From Streptomyces sp. TBY4 (GTDB lineage: Bacteria > Actinomycetota > Actinomycetes > Streptomycetales > Streptomycetaceae): 64,000 nt of DNA. Positions 1 to 7,911 of this stretch are shown here, piece after piece; positions within the stretch are counted from its first letter, which is position 1; the number at the start of each line of letters is the position of its first letter. The notes under the pieces were generated by a model. It had not been told where the DNA came from, did not search any database, and was given only the letters and a program-made list of their open reading frames with translations. The stretch lies in contig NZ_JANAVF010000010.1 of NCBI RefSeq assembly GCF_024213195.1, positions 1 through 64,000 of the forward strand. Reading direction: 5' to 3'. The position numbers and the translations under genes are program-made.

Positions 1-140
1 CGGATCTTGCCTGGCCCGCGCCGCCCGGCACCGCACCTCGCCGCGCTGCCGGGGCACCCGAGTACGTCCAGTACGCGGGAGCCCCGGCAGCACGGCGAGG
101 CACGGCACCGGACGACGCGGGCCTGACCGGCAAGATCCGG
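1..140. repeat. Long imperfect inverted repeat (hairpin element)
   Basis: The two ends are complementary (GGATCTTGCC at the left, GGCAAGATCC at the right). Further complementary blocks run inward, including GCCCGCG/CGCGGGC and TGCCGGGGC/GCCCCGGCA, to a centre at about 70-83 with GTAC either side of GTCCA. The whole stretch could fold into one long interrupted hairpin of about 140 bases. There is no T-run, so it does not look like a simple terminator. It may be an interspersed MITE-like Streptomyces repeat; that is an inference, as no second copy was seen in this window. It lies just upstream of the GntR gene. Confidence 0.7.
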
Positions 141-183
141 AAGAGACGGCCTAGCCCCGTCCGGGCCATGGCAGGCTGACCCC

Positions 184-984
184 GTGAACGAGGCACCGCA
201 CGACCCCGCTCCCAGGAAACCCGCACCCGGGACACCCGCACCCAGGACACCCCTCTACCTGAAGGTCGCCGGAGACCTGCGGACCGCCATCACCGCCGGC
301 GAGTACGGATCCGGCGCGCGGCTGCCCGCCGAGGACGAGCTCGCCCGCCGCTACGGGGTCTCCCGGGGTACGGTGCGCCAGGCCCTCTCCGCCCTGCGCA
401 CCGACGGGCTGATCACCTCGCGGCGCGGCACCCGCCGGGTCGTCCTCGGCGGCGGCGCGGGGGAGGCCGGGGGAGTCGCGGAGCTCCGCAGCTTCACCCG
501 GTGGGCCCGCTCGCTCGGCGAGCAGCCCGGCGGGCGGACCGAGACCGTGGTCCGGGGCGAGGCGGACGCCGAGGAGGCGGAACAGCTGCGCATCGAGGCG
601 GGCGGCCCCGTGTACCGCGTGCTCCGGCTGCGCACCCTGTCCGGTACCCCCGTGATGGTGGAACGCACGACGTACCCGGAGCCGGTCGGCGCCCTGGTCG
701 CGGACATGCCGCCGGACACGGTCTCGTACTCCGAGCAACTCGCGCGGCACGGAGTCCTCTTCGCCGACGCCCACCACACCATCGACATCGCGGCGGCCGA
801 CGCGGACGACGCACGCCTGCTGGGCTGCCCGCAGGGCGGGGCCCTGCTGCGCGAGCGCCGCCGCTCCACCGACCCCGCCGGCACCCCGGTGGAGTGGTCC
901 CAGGACCGCTACCTGCCGGGGACGGTGTCCTTCACCGTGCACACCACCGCCACCAGCGCACTGGGCCGCCAGCTCGGCTCCTGA
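184..984 (+). CDS. GntR family regulator with UTRA effector domain
   Basis: This 266-aa protein is a DNA-binding transcriptional repressor of the HutC subfamily. The first 24 residues are a Pro/Ala-rich tail. A winged helix follows at about 25-95 (PLYLKVAGDLRTAI, then LPAEDELARRYGVSRGTVRQAL, then a GLITSRRGTR wing). A UTRA ligand-binding domain fills about 110-255 (PVYRVLRLRTLSGTPVMVERTTYP, YLPGTVSFTV). The start is GTG, with the weak site GGCAGG upstream. UTRA regulators include PhnF-type phosphonate regulators and sugar-phosphate regulators. With a phosphonate-oxidation pair nearby, control of that pair is possible, but the ligand cannot be read from sequence. The inverted repeat at 1-140 sits directly upstream. 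Confidence 0.9.
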   Translation: MNEAPHDPAPRKPAPGTPAPRTPLYLKVAGDLRTAITAGEYGSGARLPAEDELARRYGVSRGTVRQALSALRTDGLITSRRGTRRVVLGGGAGEAGGVAELRSFTRWARSLGEQPGGRTETVVRGEADAEEAEQLRIEAGGPVYRVLRLRTLSGTPVMVERTTYPEPVGALVADMPPDTVSYSEQLARHGVLFADAHHTIDIAAADADDARLLGCPQGGALLRERRRSTDPAGTPVEWSQDRYLPGTVSFTVHTTATSALGRQLGS

Positions 985-1011
985 TCAGGAGTCGTCGAGA
1001 GCTCGGCGGCG

Positions 1012-1500
1012 TCAGGTGCGTGTGGTGAACGGTGCCGCGCCGGCCCACTCCCAGAAGGCCTCGCCCGCGTCGACCGAGGACTCCATCGCAGTGAAGAGGC
1101 CGGCGGGCTCGGTGTCCGGCGGAACGTCGACGGCGACGAAGCGGTCGCCGTTCCACTCGCTCAGGAGTCCCGCCCGACGGATCTCGGCCCTGATCCGGTC
1201 TGCCGCCCTCTTGAGGTCGTCGGCCGGTACATCGGGGACGAACATCATCGGCAGTGCCCGATGCCCGGACCGCTCGACCAGTTCGCCGACATAGTCGTCG
1301 TCCGTCAGCAGCACGGTGTCGCCGAGGGCGAGCCCGTAGGTGAGGAACGGGATGCAGGCGACCTCGTAGGTCCCGTCGGCGACGGCGTGGAGCCAGAGCT
1401 GTTCGACCTGTCCGTCCAGGCCGAAGCCGGCCAAGTCGACCCGGGCGATGTGATTGCTCGCGGAGCGGCCGACCGGGTCGTCGTGAACGATGAACCTCAT
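1012..1500 (-). CDS. DUF4265 domain-containing protein
   Basis: The product has 162 residues. It matches my recollection of DUF4265 proteins, which have the signature YEVACIPFLTYGLALGDTV near residue 45; their function is unknown. I chose the ATG at 1500 rather than one 12 codons upstream because AGGGAG lies about 8 bases before it. There is no signal peptide or membrane segment, so it is probably cytosolic. The gene points the same way as the broken tmpB-like gene but is separated from it by about 170 bases. Proteins of this type are often encoded singly in Streptomyces, and nothing here ties it to its neighbours. Confidence 0.75.
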   Translation of the reverse strand: MRFIVHDDPVGRSASNHIARVDLAGFGLDGQVEQLWLHAVADGTYEVACIPFLTYGLALGDTVLLTDDDYVGELVERSGHRALPMMFVPDVPADDLKRAADRIRAEIRRAGLLSEWNGDRFVAVDVPPDTEPAGLFTAMESSVDAGEAFWEWAGAAPFTTRT

Positions 1501-1671
1501 GACGTCATCTCCCTGGGGGCTCCGGTGGCCTGCCATGATGCCGCGGCCGATCGACGAGACCTCCGCCGGGGTCCTCCGACGCGGTGGGTCACGGGCGGCG
1601 AAGCCCGTCCGGCCGGACGGGATCGCATGCAGGCACGGGCACTGCCTCGGCCGAGGGTGCCGTCACCGCGG

Positions 1672-2270
1672 TCAACGGGCCTGAGCCTCCTTGATCAGCA
1701 GCCCTTCCAGCAGCGGCCGGAAGTGGTCGAAGCCGGGGGTGGTCAGCTCGGGGTCCTTGGCCTGCTCGTCCCAGCGGCGTACCGCCACCGCGTCGGCCGA
1801 CCCCGGGAGCGCCTCGAAGGCCCGGGCCTGCTCGACGGTCATCGGGCCGCCCTGGACGCGCAGGGTGTGCACGGAGGCCTCGGAGAGGAGGTCGAAGTAG
1901 CCCGGCTCGGCCGTGCAGAGGTAGCGCTTGGCGGCCACGTGCAGCCGGACCGGCTCGGTCACCTCCGGGCCGAACCACCGGGCCAGCCAGTCGGCCCCGG
2001 TGTGGCTGTGCCGTTGTCCCGCCCCTCCTCCATCAGATCGCGGCCGGTCACGGTTCCGTGGAAGTGCCCGACGTCGTGCAGCAGCGCGGCCGCCACCAGG
2101 TGCGGGGGCGCCCCGGCGGCCTCGGCGAGGGCCCCGGCCTGGAGCATGTGCCCGGCCTGGGTGACGGCCTCGCCGAAGTACTCGGCGCTGCCCTCGCCCT
2201 CGAAGAGGCGGGCCAGCGCGTCGATGGCGCCGGTGGTGTCAGTGGATTCGGCGGGGTGCTGGGCGTTCAC
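1672..2270 (-). pseudogene. tmpB: HD-domain mixed-valent diiron oxygenase (TmpB/PhnZ-like), frameshifted
   Basis: Family members oxidatively cleave the C-P bond of 1-hydroxyphosphonates. The N-terminal part, from GTG 2270, shows the PhnZ hallmarks YFGEAVTQAGHMLQ and AALLHDVGHFHG (HD motif). At about 2013 the frame is lost: the coding strand reads GACAACGGCAC where GACAACCGGCAC would continue into HSHTGADWLARWFGPEV and then the remaining 96 residues ending at 1672. Restoring one C gives about 199 residues, the usual size. The start overlaps the stop of the tmpA-like gene (GTGA), so the two are translationally coupled. It is either a genuine one-base deletion or a sequence error. Substrate assignment comes from the pairing with the TmpA-like gene and is inference. 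Confidence 0.8.
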
Positions 2271-3376
2271 GCGGGGGCTCCTTCGCGGCGCAGTACGGCA
2301 AGGGTGGAGAGCAGCCCGTCGAGATCGGCGTACGCCCCCTGGAGGTGGCGTCCGCCCGATTCGGCGAAGGCGGTACGGGCGTGCAGCAGGCGGGTGTTGT
2401 CGAAGACCAGGCAGTCCCCGGGCGCGAGCCGGAAGTCCAGCCGGAGCTCCGGCCGTTCCAGCAGCTCGCCGAAGCGCCGGTAGGCCGCGTAGAACTCCTC
2501 CAGTACGCCGGCCGGCTGGTGCAGCGTGGAGATCGAGCGGTTGTTGAAGCGGACCTCGCGGATCCGCCCGAGCGGGTCCACGCCGATCAGCGGCCGGTGG
2601 GCCCGCAGTTCGCAGTGCGCGTCGGAGAAGGCGAACTCGACCGGCACCCGGGTCAGCACCTCGAAGGCCTCCGGTTCCCGCTCGCGCAGCAGCGCGGCGG
2701 CGTGGAAGCCGTCGACCAGCCCGGAGTCGCCGCCCCGGGCCTCGTTGCGCAGGCAGTGCAGCAGCTGGAGGGTCGGTACGGGATCCCGGTAGGGGTTGTC
2801 GGTGTGCGGGGTGATCAACGCACCGGTGAAGGCGAGGTTGTTGGGGTCGGCCTCCACGCGGACCTCGAAGAGCTCCCCGTAATTGGTCTCGCGGACGAAG
2901 CCGAAGGTCCGGGCCACGTCCAGCACCATCCGGTCCCGGCACGGAACCTCCCGCAGGAGGGCGAAGCCCAGCCGGACCACGCTGCCGAGAACCCGCTCGC
3001 GGACCTCGCGGGAGCTGATGTACGCGTCCCAGCCGGCCTGCGGGACCCTCCCGTCCAGGTCCGCCGCCGCCCACAACTCCTTGTCCGCCTCGGTCCGCCC
3101 GTCCCCGGCCGCGCGGTACGCGGCTCCGTCCGGGCCGTGCGCCTCGAGCCACCGGGCCGGGTACAGGGAGCGGTGGCCGTCCGGCTGCCACACCACCTCC
3201 CAGCCGGGCCCGCCGTCGGGGGCGGGCGCTTCGCGCACCGAAGCCACGGCCAGGCCGGCGGGGAGTTCGGTGATCTGGAACAGCTTCTGGCCGGTGCGCG
3301 GGTCGCGGCACTCGGCGCAGGGACAGTTGTCGCGCAGCCAGGGCGCGGGCGGGCGGGTGATCGCCGGTACGGACAT
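2267..3376 (-). CDS. tmpA: TauD/TfdA-type Fe(II)/2-oxoglutarate dioxygenase (TmpA / gamma-butyrobetaine hydroxylase-like)
   Basis: The 369-aa product has the two-part layout of gamma-butyrobetaine hydroxylases. An N-terminal zinc-binding module carries WLRDNCPCAECRDP, and a double-stranded beta-helix dioxygenase domain carries the HxD motif in LITPHTDNPY and the distal His in NTRLLHARTAF. Family members hydroxylate quaternary ammonium substrates; TmpA does this to 2-(trimethylammonio)ethylphosphonate, and the HD oxygenase TmpB then cleaves the product. The overlapping HD-domain gene favours TmpA over carnitine synthesis. ATG 3376 is used, preceded by GGCAGGAGCC. A 16-bp palindrome lies 24 bases upstream at 3400-3415. 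Substrate is inferred from context only. Confidence 0.8.
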   Translation of the reverse strand: MSVPAITRPPAPWLRDNCPCAECRDPRTGQKLFQITELPAGLAVASVREAPAPDGGPGWEVVWQPDGHRSLYPARWLEAHGPDGAAYRAAGDGRTEADKELWAAADLDGRVPQAGWDAYISSREVRERVLGSVVRLGFALLREVPCRDRMVLDVARTFGFVRETNYGELFEVRVEADPNNLAFTGALITPHTDNPYRDPVPTLQLLHCLRNEARGGDSGLVDGFHAAALLREREPEAFEVLTRVPVEFAFSDAHCELRAHRPLIGVDPLGRIREVRFNNRSISTLHQPAGVLEEFYAAYRRFGELLERPELRLDFRLAPGDCLVFDNTRLLHARTAFAESGGRHLQGAYADLDGLLSTLAVLRREGAPA

Positions 3377-3399
3377 CGTGGCTCCTGCCGTGCTGGGAA

Positions 3400-3415
3400 A
3401 GTTGTATGTACAACT
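3400..3415. promoter_or_regulatory. Palindromic operator upstream of the tmpA-like gene
   Basis: AGTTGTATGTACAACT has perfect 7-base arms around a 2-base centre and sits 24 bases upstream of the tmpA-like start. It is AT-rich against the surrounding sequence. The GT..AC core resembles HutC-subfamily GntR operators, so the UTRA regulator at 184-984 is a candidate binder. This is a sequence observation plus inference; no binding is shown. Confidence 0.55.
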
Positions 3416-3574
3416 CTGGGCCGTCCGTCGCAGCGTGGCAGGAACAGGTGACCGGCGGGTGGCGCCCAGATGGCCGGAACCGGATCGCGGCGCCGGCCGT
3501 CTGAGACCGGGGCGGCGGACGGGCCCGCGGTCGATGGAGCGAGGAGCGTGGGGGAGACGGTGGGGACGGCGGAG

Positions 3575-4732
3575 ATGAGGACCGGCGGGGTGGGATCGAC
3601 CCGGGCGGGGTCGGCCAGGGTGCGGGCGGCCCTCTGGATCCGGCGCAGGATCGGACTCCTGCTGTTCGCGCTGCTCGCGACCCAGGTGGGGGCCCTCGTC
3701 AGCCCGGCGCACGCCTGCGGCTGCGGGGCGATGGTCCCCGACGGCACCTCGCGGATCGGTGTCTCCCGGGAGGCCTCCGTGGTCCGGTGGGACGGTAGGA
3801 CCGAGCAGGTGGCCATGCGGTTCACGGTCGGCGGCGACGCCGAGCGGGCCGCCTGGATCATGCCGGTGCCGGGACGGGCCTCGGTGCGCCTCGGCGACGC
3901 CGCGCTCTTCTCCCGCCTGGTGGACCTGACCGGACCCGAGTACCGCACCCGCGGCTACTTCTGGCCGCGCCCCGGGGACTGGCCCCGCGGCTCCGGCCGG
4001 GGGGACACGGCCGGAGCGGCCCCGCCCGGCAGCGGCGAGGGGCGGGTCGGCGTCATCGGCCAGGAGCGGCTCGGTGACTTCGACGTGGCCCGCCTGACCG
4101 CGACGGACCCCGAGGCGCTGGGCGACTGGCTCGAGGCCAACGGCTTCGAGCTCCCCGACCGCCTCTCCGCCGAGCTCAAGCCGTACGTGGACCAGCGCTG
4201 GGAGTACGTCGCCGTACGCCTCGCCCCGCGGGAGCCGGGAGCCACCCTGCGCGGCACCCTGGACCCGCTCCTGATCCGCTTCGAGAGCGACCGGCTTGTC
4301 TACCCGATGCGGCTGTCGCGGCTGGCCTCGACCGCCCAGTCCCTGGGCCTGTACGTCCTGGCGGAGCACCGCATGGAACCCGTCTCCGCGATCGGCGGCG
4401 ACGCGCCCGAAGTGACCTTCGCCGGACGGGTCACCCCGACGGGGCCGGTCGCCGAATTCGCGGGTGCGGAGCCGGTGTTCCTGACGGCGATCGACCAGAG
4501 CTTCCCGGTGCCGTCCCGGATCGACGGCGATCACGAACTGCGCGCCGCCGGGGCGGACGCCCCGTACCGCCGGGTCGTGTACACGGACGAACTGCTCACG
4601 GCCGGCGGCGTCCCGGTCTGGATCCTGGCGCTCGGGGGCGCGCTCGCGGTGGCGGCCCTGGCGGCGGTCCTGACCGCGCTCCGGCTGCGCGGCGGCCGGC
4701 CGGCCGCCGCGCCGGGGAGTCCGCACGCGTAA
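3575..4732 (+). CDS. DUF2330 membrane-anchored secreted protein
   Basis: The 385-aa protein starts with a basic N-terminus and a hydrophobic signal segment (IGLLLFALLATQVGALV), then HACGCGAMVPDGTSRIGVSREASVV, which is how DUF2330 proteins begin after processing. The C-terminus has one transmembrane helix (VPVWILALGGALAVAALAAVLTAL) and a short basic tail, so the main domain should sit outside the membrane. I chose ATG 3575, with GGGG about 9 bases upstream; an alternative GTG lies at 3560. Function is unknown; the conserved Cys pair in ACGCGA is typical of the family. It is divergent from the tmpA-like gene and shares its upstream region. Confidence 0.8.
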   Translation: MRTGGVGSTRAGSARVRAALWIRRRIGLLLFALLATQVGALVSPAHACGCGAMVPDGTSRIGVSREASVVRWDGRTEQVAMRFTVGGDAERAAWIMPVPGRASVRLGDAALFSRLVDLTGPEYRTRGYFWPRPGDWPRGSGRGDTAGAAPPGSGEGRVGVIGQERLGDFDVARLTATDPEALGDWLEANGFELPDRLSAELKPYVDQRWEYVAVRLAPREPGATLRGTLDPLLIRFESDRLVYPMRLSRLASTAQSLGLYVLAEHRMEPVSAIGGDAPEVTFAGRVTPTGPVAEFAGAEPVFLTAIDQSFPVPSRIDGDHELRAAGADAPYRRVVYTDELLTAGGVPVWILALGGALAVAALAAVLTALRLRGGRPAAAPGSPHA

Positions 4733-4750
4733 GGGGCGCGGCTCCTGATG

Positions 4751-5503
4751 TCAGCGGGCGGGGGATTCCGCCTCCTCCGCCCGTCGCCGGGTGCGCGCAC
4801 GCTCCGCGCCCCGCCAGGCCTCCCTGGCGAGCGCCGGGGCGCAGATCCACCAGGCGACCAGTCCGGCCCCGAGCCCGGCCGCGGCCCCGGCGGCGGTGTC
4901 GCTGAGCCAGTGCGCGTGCAGCCAGGTGCGGCTCCACATCATCGCCAGGACGAACACCGCGCCGCCGGTCCACCAGGCCCGGCGCCGGGCGGCGGGGACG
5001 AGGATCGCGCCGGCGATGACGACGAGGAGCGCCGCACCGGCGGCGTGTCCGGAGGGGAAGGAGCCGTGGTCGACCCGGACCAGCGGGTTCTCCGGGCGCG
5101 GCCGGTCCACCAGGTGCTTGAGGCCCTGTACGACCAGCATGTTTCCGGCCATGTAGACGGTGAAGAGGAACCCCGCCGACACCCAGCGCCGCCGGACGAG
5201 CAGGAAGACCAGCAGGGCGAGCGGGACGACCGCGCCCACCGGGCCCCCGAACCAGTTCAGCAGCGTGGCGACCACCGAGGGGAACCCGTCGTGCGGCCCG
5301 CCCATCCAGGTCAGCCAGCGGTCGTCGAGCCCCTGGAAGGGCGGCTGCGTGACGTCCTTGCGCACGACGAGCGCGAGCGCGGCGGCGGAGCCGAGCAGCG
5401 CGGTTCCGAGGACGAGGGTGCCGGTGGTGCGCTTGCTGCCGGGGTCCGTCGCGGACGCGGGTGCGCCGGCTTCGAGGGGTGGGGCGACGGGGGTCGTGGA
5501 CAT
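4751..5503 (-). CDS. PAP2-family membrane phosphatase
   Basis: This 250-aa integral membrane enzyme belongs to the PAP2 (type 2 phosphatidic acid phosphatase) family, which hydrolyses lipid phosphates such as undecaprenyl diphosphate or phosphatidic acid. All three catalytic signatures are present: KHLVDRPRP, PSGHAAG and SRTWLHAHWLSD. About six hydrophobic segments are visible from residue 28 to 220, and the C-terminus is Arg-rich and cytosolic. It converges on the DUF2330 gene with 18 bases between stops. Its upstream region carries a 12-bp inverted repeat and a perfect 12-bp palindrome, suggesting transcriptional control. The exact lipid substrate is not determinable. Confidence 0.92.
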   Translation of the reverse strand: MSTTPVAPPLEAGAPASATDPGSKRTTGTLVLGTALLGSAAALALVVRKDVTQPPFQGLDDRWLTWMGGPHDGFPSVVATLLNWFGGPVGAVVPLALLVFLLVRRRWVSAGFLFTVYMAGNMLVVQGLKHLVDRPRPENPLVRVDHGSFPSGHAAGAALLVVIAGAILVPAARRRAWWTGGAVFVLAMMWSRTWLHAHWLSDTAAGAAAGLGAGLVAWWICAPALAREAWRGAERARTRRRAEEAESPAR

Positions 5504-5580
5504 GGCTGTGCTGCCTCTCGCGGCGGGACGGAAAAGAGGGGGACGAGGGGTACGAGGGGGTGTGCGGGCAGGGGTGTGGC

Positions 5581-5613
5581 CGAGATGTGGCCGATCGGCG
5601 TGGCCACATCTCG
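5581..5613. repeat. Perfect 12-bp inverted repeat upstream of the PAP2 gene
   Basis: CGAGATGTGGCC and GGCCACATCTCG are exact complements separated by 9 bases (5593-5601). The repeat lies 78 bases upstream of the PAP2 start. It could be an operator or an RNA hairpin in the leader. No T-run follows on either strand. Confidence 0.65.
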
Positions 5614-5616
5614 TGC

Positions 5617-5628
5617 TTACACGTGTAA
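5617..5628. promoter_or_regulatory. Perfect 12-bp palindrome TTACACGTGTAA
   Basis: The site is AT-rich relative to its surroundings, perfectly symmetric, and only four bases from the inverted repeat at 5581-5613. It lies in the upstream region shared by the PAP2 gene and the convergent end of the alcohol dehydrogenase gene. It looks like a binding site for a dimeric regulator; the regulator is unknown. Confidence 0.5.
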
Positions 5629-5698
5629 TCAGGGAATGTAGCCATGCCCTCCCCCCACCACAAGCCCCTTGCCCCCGGCGGCCCGGCCGCCCGCCGGC

Positions 5699-6751
5699 TC
5701 AGTTCCGCGCGCCGGCCCCCGGCCGGATGATCGTGATCCCGGATCCCGGCGCCGTGCCCATCGCAGCCAGCGCGTCCGGCGCCCCCTCCAGCGGGATCGT
5801 GGAGGTGACCAGCAGGTCCGGCCGGAGAGCCCCGGAACGGACCAGCTCCATCATCGGCGGGTAGGCGTGCGCAGCCATCCCGTGGCTGCCGAGGACCTCC
5901 AGCTCCCAACCGATGACCCGCTCCATCGGCAGTGCCACCGCCCCGCGCGCCGCCGGCAGCAGCCCGACCTGTACGTGCCGACCGCGCCGGCGGAGCCCCG
6001 CCACCGACGCCGCCGCCGTGACGGCGGAGCCCAGCGCGTCGAGCGACAGGTGCGCACCGCCGCCCGTCAGCTCCCGCACGGCCCCGGCCGCGTCGCCCTG
6101 CCCCGGATCCACGCCGTGCGCGGCTCCGAAGGCCCGCGCCAGCTCCAGCGCCGCCGGCGCGGTGTCCACGGCCACCACCCGGGCTCCCGCCGCCACCGCG
6201 ATCATCACGGCGGACAGCCCCACCCCGCCGCAGCCGTGCACGGCGACCCACTCGCCCGGAGCCACCCGGCCCTGCGCGACGACGGCCCGGAAGGCCGTCG
6301 CGAACCGGCAGCCCAGCCCGGCGGCGGTGTCGTACGAGAGCTCCTCGGGCACCGCCACCAGGTTCACATCGGCGTGCTCCAGGGCCACGTACTCGGCGAA
6401 GGACCCCCAGTGCGTGAATCCCGGCTGCGTCTGCCGGGCGCAGACCTGGTGCTGCCCGGCGGCGCATTCGGCGCAGCTTCCGCAGGCGCAGACGAACGGC
6501 ACCGTCACCCGGTCCCCGGTCCGCCAGTTGGCGACTCCCGGGCCCACCGCCTCGACCACACCGGCCAGTTCGTGGCCGGGCACGTGCGGGAGCGTGATGT
6601 CCGGATCGTGCCCCATCCACCCGTGCCAGTCGCTGCGGCACAGCCCCGTCGCCTCGACCCGTACGACCACCCCGCCGGCGGCCGGCGCCGGATCGGCCAC
6701 GTTCCGGACCTCGCCGGGTTCCCCGTACCGCTCGAACACCACCGCGCGCAC
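5699..6751 (-). CDS. Zinc-dependent alcohol dehydrogenase (MDR family)
   Basis: The 350-aa product is a medium-chain dehydrogenase/reductase that would oxidise an alcohol with NAD(P)+. The N-terminal catalytic domain has GLCRSDWHGW (first zinc Cys), HVPGHELAG, and the four-Cys structural zinc loop CACGSCAECAAGQHQVC. The Rossmann domain shows VHGCGGVGLSAV and an acidic residue after it (VVAVDTA), which favours NAD. I chose GTG 6751 because GGAGG lies 8 bases upstream and homologues start at RAVVFERYGEP; the frame is open further upstream to 6841. It appears monocistronic. Substrate is unknown. Confidence 0.9.
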   Translation of the reverse strand: MRAVVFERYGEPGEVRNVADPAPAAGGVVVRVEATGLCRSDWHGWMGHDPDITLPHVPGHELAGVVEAVGPGVANWRTGDRVTVPFVCACGSCAECAAGQHQVCARQTQPGFTHWGSFAEYVALEHADVNLVAVPEELSYDTAAGLGCRFATAFRAVVAQGRVAPGEWVAVHGCGGVGLSAVMIAVAAGARVVAVDTAPAALELARAFGAAHGVDPGQGDAAGAVRELTGGGAHLSLDALGSAVTAAASVAGLRRRGRHVQVGLLPAARGAVALPMERVIGWELEVLGSHGMAAHAYPPMMELVRSGALRPDLLVTSTIPLEGAPDALAAMGTAPGSGITIIRPGAGARN

Positions 6752-6860
6752 GCCGACCGCCTCCACTCGCCTGTTCCGTCCGGCCCGGGCTCCCCTTGTC
6801 CGTCCCGGGGCCGGATGCGAAGCTGCGGGGACGACCACCACACACCATCAGGGGGACCCC

Positions 6861-6986
6861 ATGACCCGCAAGCGCGCCGCGGCCGTCGCCGTTTCCGTCC
6901 TGCTCGCCCTCACCTTCACCGCCCTCGGCGCGAGCGCGTCGGCGTACGCGGCCGCGGGCGACAAGAAGGTCGAGGTCATCAAGTAG
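6861..6986 (+). CDS. Small secreted peptide (41 aa)
   Basis: A short frame starts at ATG with AGGGGGA five bases upstream. It encodes a classic signal peptide: MTRKRAAA, a hydrophobic core (VAVSVLLALTFTALG), then ASASAYAAA. The predicted mature part is only about ten charged residues (GDKKVEVIK). A strong hairpin follows 36 bases after the stop. I do not recognise a family. The good ribosome site, ideal signal peptide and terminator argue that it is expressed. It is divergent from the alcohol dehydrogenase and convergent with the DUF4232 lipoprotein. Confidence 0.55.
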   Translation: MTRKRAAAVAVSVLLALTFTALGASASAYAAAGDKKVEVIK

Positions 6987-7021
6987 CCGGCCGCCGGCTT
7001 TCCCCGGTCTCCGGCTGCCCC

Positions 7022-7048
7022 AGGGCCTGTCGCCGAACGACAGGCCCT
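7022..7048. terminator. Bidirectional hairpin terminator
   Basis: AGGGCCTGTCG and CGACAGGCCCT form a perfect 11-bp stem with a 5-base loop. It lies between the small secreted peptide gene and the convergent DUF4232 gene and overlaps the stop codon of the latter. Confidence 0.7.
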
Positions 7049-7748
7049 ATGACGGCTTGGCGGAGGACCAGGCCGTGACGGTCACCTTGTCGTCGCAGAA
7101 GGCGAACACCCCGTCGTCCATGGCGATCTGGTGCTTCCCGGCGCCGAGCACGCCGATGACGACGGTCGGGTAGCTGCCCGGGGTCGCGCCGGACGCGCAG
7201 TAGCCGTCCGCCTCGCCCTGGACCTGGACGAAGGTGAGCTTGGTCCACGCCCGGGCACCCGGGGCCAGCATCACGTTGGTCGCGGCGGGGCCGGTGTGGG
7301 TGGTGGCCAGCGGCTTGTTCTTCTCCGGCGAGCCGTTGCCCGCCGCCGCCACCGTCGGGTACCCGTACACCTTGCAGGGTGACGCGGAGGTGTTGGTGAC
7401 GGAGATGACGGCGGCCCCGGTCCCGGTGCCCGGCGGGCGGACGTCGGCCTGGTGTCCCTCGGACATCTTGATGTCGCCGACGGCGCAGGGCTTCTGCGTC
7501 CCGCCGCCCCCGGTCGTCCCGCCCTTGTCGCCGTCGGTGGGGGTGGGCTCGGCGGGCCGCGAGGACGTGGCCGGTGCGGACGTGGCCGGTGCCGACGGGG
7601 CCGGTACGGACGCGGTCGGCGCCGACGGGGCGGCGGCCCCGCCGTCCCCGTCGCCGGTCGGCGTACAGCCCGTCATCAGGGCCGCGGCCGCCAGGGCCGT
7701 CGCCAGAGCCGCCACGGTCCGGCCGATGCCTGCTGCTGTGTACTGCAT
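7047..7748 (-). CDS. DUF4232 lipoprotein
   Basis: The 233-aa product is a predicted lipoprotein: a signal peptide ends in the lipobox LMTGC at about residue 26. A low-complexity Pro/Ala/Ser/Thr linker follows, then a DUF4232 domain from about residue 75 (CAVGDIKMSEG ... AVISVTNTSASPCKVYGYPTV). Paired cysteines in the domain probably form disulfides. ATG 7748 is preceded by GGGGAG at 6 bases; the frame stays open upstream to 7970 without a good alternative. DUF4232 proteins are extracellular and of unknown function, abundant in Streptomyces. Confidence 0.85.
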   Translation of the reverse strand: MQYTAAGIGRTVAALATALAAAALMTGCTPTGDGDGGAAAPSAPTASVPAPSAPATSAPATSSRPAEPTPTDGDKGGTTGGGGTQKPCAVGDIKMSEGHQADVRPPGTGTGAAVISVTNTSASPCKVYGYPTVAAAGNGSPEKNKPLATTHTGPAATNVMLAPGARAWTKLTFVQVQGEADGYCASGATPGSYPTVVIGVLGAGKHQIAMDDGVFAFCDDKVTVTAWSSAKPS

Positions 7749-7911
7749 GGGGTGCTCCCCGAGGTTCACGGCCGGTCCCGCACCGGCACTCGCGTGCGGG
7801 AACACGGCCCGCCGACCCGAGCAGGTTCCCGCCGCACGCCGCTGTGGCGGTTCCGTGACGCGCCCATGACGAACGCCGGTCACCCCGGAGCCGGTGGGGA
7901 CGATGCAGCTC

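Noticed and set aside
2267..4726. 819-codon open frame on the minus strand
   Set aside because: Only the C-terminal 369 residues form the dioxygenase; the upstream part is antisense to the DUF2330 gene and is a high-GC shadow frame.
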